NCBI GenBank assembly: GCA_024349245.1
Contig: JALDNG010000015.1
Coordinates: 16,424,001-16,488,000 of the forward strand
Direction of reading: 5' to 3'
From: Neodontobutis hainanensis
Lineage: Eukaryota; Chordata; Actinopteri; Gobiiformes; Odontobutidae
DNA: 64,000 nucleotides
This document shows positions 62,001 to 64,000 of this stretch, in pieces (positions within the stretch are counted from its first letter, which is position 1; the number at the start of each line of letters is the position of its first letter). The notes under the pieces are model-generated. The model was not told the origin of the DNA. It saw nothing but the letters and a program-made list of their open reading frames with translations, and did no database searches. Made by a program: the position numbers and the translations under genes.

Positions 62001-64000
62001 TATTGCTGTTTAATTGTGGACCTAAAACAGCGGAGAAAGCCTTAATAGAAAAATCCACAGTTTTACTCAAACAGTGATGTGGTCAAAGAAATATGTGTAA
62101 AAAAATAATAAAAATCATGTTGCTTGTCCTGCTGTAATTGTGTTGTTTAAATACAGTCTAATAGTTTTAGCCTTTGACAATTTTATTTTTTTACCAGTAT
62201 TAGAACATTTGGAAACATGAATGTGGAGTATTTATTTGTGAGCCAATTGCAAACTTCTCAATCCTTCTGTATACAGCTTGTTAGCACCTATGGTAGCCTT
62301 GTTGGGACATGCTGTTGTCTAGTAACTCAGTAAAAATAGGTCAGATGATGACTAAACATAACTAATTACGTATACAAAACTGCGTGTTCAAAAACACAAT
62401 TCAATGAGCGTTTCTTCCAGCAGTGCCCACTTTGTGTGCTCTGGGCAGCTTTAGGGAACAGAAAGTAATTGCTCTTTCCACCGAGCTTCACACATTCTTC
62501 AAAAGTGTGTATATGCACATAATAATTTTGTGTTTCAGGCTTTAACCACTGTGACATAATCTTCAACTCCTCAACCCTAGCCATATTTGTTGATGAAAAT
62601 GTGATAAGGCACAAGCAAAGGGTATGTTCCAATTGAAATATTTCATTTTTCCAAATCAATTATCTTTACAGTGGCATAATTGGTTAGAAATTTTTTTTTA
62701 TAAAAATTCCTTTTATTAATTAGATTTATACCAATGAGGAGAATGATATAACACACTGTAAGAACAGCCATATACACACAGTTGGACAGCCTGATACTTT
62801 CCACATGGAGATCACCTTGAATACAGTAATCAATGTAGTGTTTCACTGTTGCAATTTATATCTATGCTCATAAATACTGACTCTTCTGTTGGTGCCAAGG
62901 CATATAAAATCAAGGGTCTATTTAATCACAATCCTGCCATATTAGTCTTTCCCTCGCCTTAGTCCTGTCTGAATTGAAGAATGGCCGGTCCTGCTTAGGG
63001 TCATCCTACAAGGCCTCTCATAAATTCCACCAGCGTTACCTGTCTTCTGGCACTTGCTTGATAACACTCATTATTGCTCAATGACCTGGAGGCATAGCTT
63101 CACTTTGGGCCCCATCACCTTCAAGACTCAGCCGGGAAGCGCCTCTCTCAGTGCAGCTCACCTCTGCTTTTAAAAGCCATAAACGCATGCCCGACAAGTT
63201 AGCCAGGAGACAAGAATCACAAGCGGTGATTATTTGATATTGTAAAGTGAATTACACTGAGCGGCGTTCTCTGGAGGAAGAGGAGGCTTCACAAAGAACC
63301 AAAGGGAGGTTTACAAGTTATCTGGGGTTTATGAAGATCCTCAATCACAGTAGTGGGGCTGTTTGGATCTCTCTTTCACCTGGGGCAACCATGAAAGTTT
63401 GAAGTCTCTGTCAATGCTCAGAAAAAATAATAAAGGAGAGATAACAGGTAGAATAATACCAGCCTAACACAATGTAATTTATCCTGCAGTGATCATCCCC
63501 AATACACAATGTTAAATCGATAAGTTCCAGATACATACAACTCAGATGAACTTCCAATTGCTGTGATAAAAGTCTTGACTCACAATAAATGGTGCTTCAA
63601 AGAGACGTGCACCTTGTCTTTAATGTAAACACTTTTAAAACACTCAGTGGAATATATGGACGCTTGAAAGAAGCCATTGCAACTTAACAGAGCCAGAGTG
63701 CCTTAGGAGGCTATTCACACTAGCACCAATAGCTGTTAAAACCCTATGTGCTTCACTTCAAATGGGCCCAGGACAGCTTCCGGATGTGAACAGGGCAATG
63801 GAGCAACACCGTTATACACAGTGGGATGTTCACCTCGGGCTAACACTCTATGATGCTAAGCACCTCTCTCAAAGCTGCCAAAGAAACTCCATTGATTTCT
63901 TTTCTTTTTGTTTGTGAACTTCCATTTGGGAATTTGAGAAAAAAAAACATTACATCCACAACCACTCTTCCACTGTGAAGTAGAAGCTTCCCACCAGCCA
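59020..64000. other. noncoding; possible conserved blocks, one unassigned frame
   Basis: No gene recognised. A 92-codon plus-strand frame (61371-61649) has acidic, coding-like codon use but no family and no firm splice sites. The parts 59700-60130 and 63000-63330 (GCCATAAACGCATGCCCGAC, GGTGATTATTTGATATTGTA) resemble conserved noncoding DNA by composition only. Confidence 0.3.

Noticed and set aside
1..64000. CRISPR arrays, bacterial operons, riboswitches
   Set aside because: No spaced direct repeats of that type and no prokaryotic gene organisation. All evidence points to vertebrate nuclear DNA.

Overview
The window looks like vertebrate, most likely teleost fish, nuclear DNA. It is AT-rich and has no dense long open reading frames. 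It carries remains of repeat families typical of fish: L2-clade LINEs, a Rex1/Babar-like LINE, a Tc1-like DNA transposon, hAT-type and TTAA-flanked miniature elements, long CA microsatellites and a tRNA-like-headed dispersed repeat. No complete protein-coding gene could be supported anywhere in the 64 kb. It is best read as intergenic or intronic DNA, possibly a gene desert.

Layout. 1-5.9 kb is mostly unique sequence, with a possible miniature element near 2.5 kb and a candidate membrane-protein exon on the minus strand (4627-4860). 5.96-10 kb is rich in DNA transposons: an 840-bp element with terminal inverted repeats containing a 67-bp-arm foldback, a degenerate hAT-like element, and a 325-bp TTAA-flanked element. 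10.2-11.7 kb is a broken L2 LINE (minus). 12-19 kb is mainly unique. 19.1-20.3 kb holds a hAT miniature element with an exact 8-bp target duplication, followed by a Rex1-like LINE remnant. 20-25 kb is unique; 25.3-25.5 kb is a CA microsatellite; 26.1-27.3 kb is a cluster of dispersed repeats; 28.6-29.5 kb is a 5'-truncated L2 copy (minus); 31.1-31.5 kb is a near-full copy of the tRNA-headed repeat. 31.5-46.5 kb is mostly unique, with some stretches that resemble vertebrate conserved noncoding DNA. A possible first exon ending in a GTAAGT donor lies at 46.7 kb. 47.4-48.6 kb is an inactivated Tc1 transposon. 53-59 kb holds further LINE tails and two more broken L2 copies (plus). 59-64 kb is unique.

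The mobile elements appear dead: every reverse transcriptase or transposase reading frame is interrupted, truncated or missing catalytic residues. Family names rest on recognised protein motifs and terminal structures read by eye. Boundaries are approximate unless a target duplication is given.
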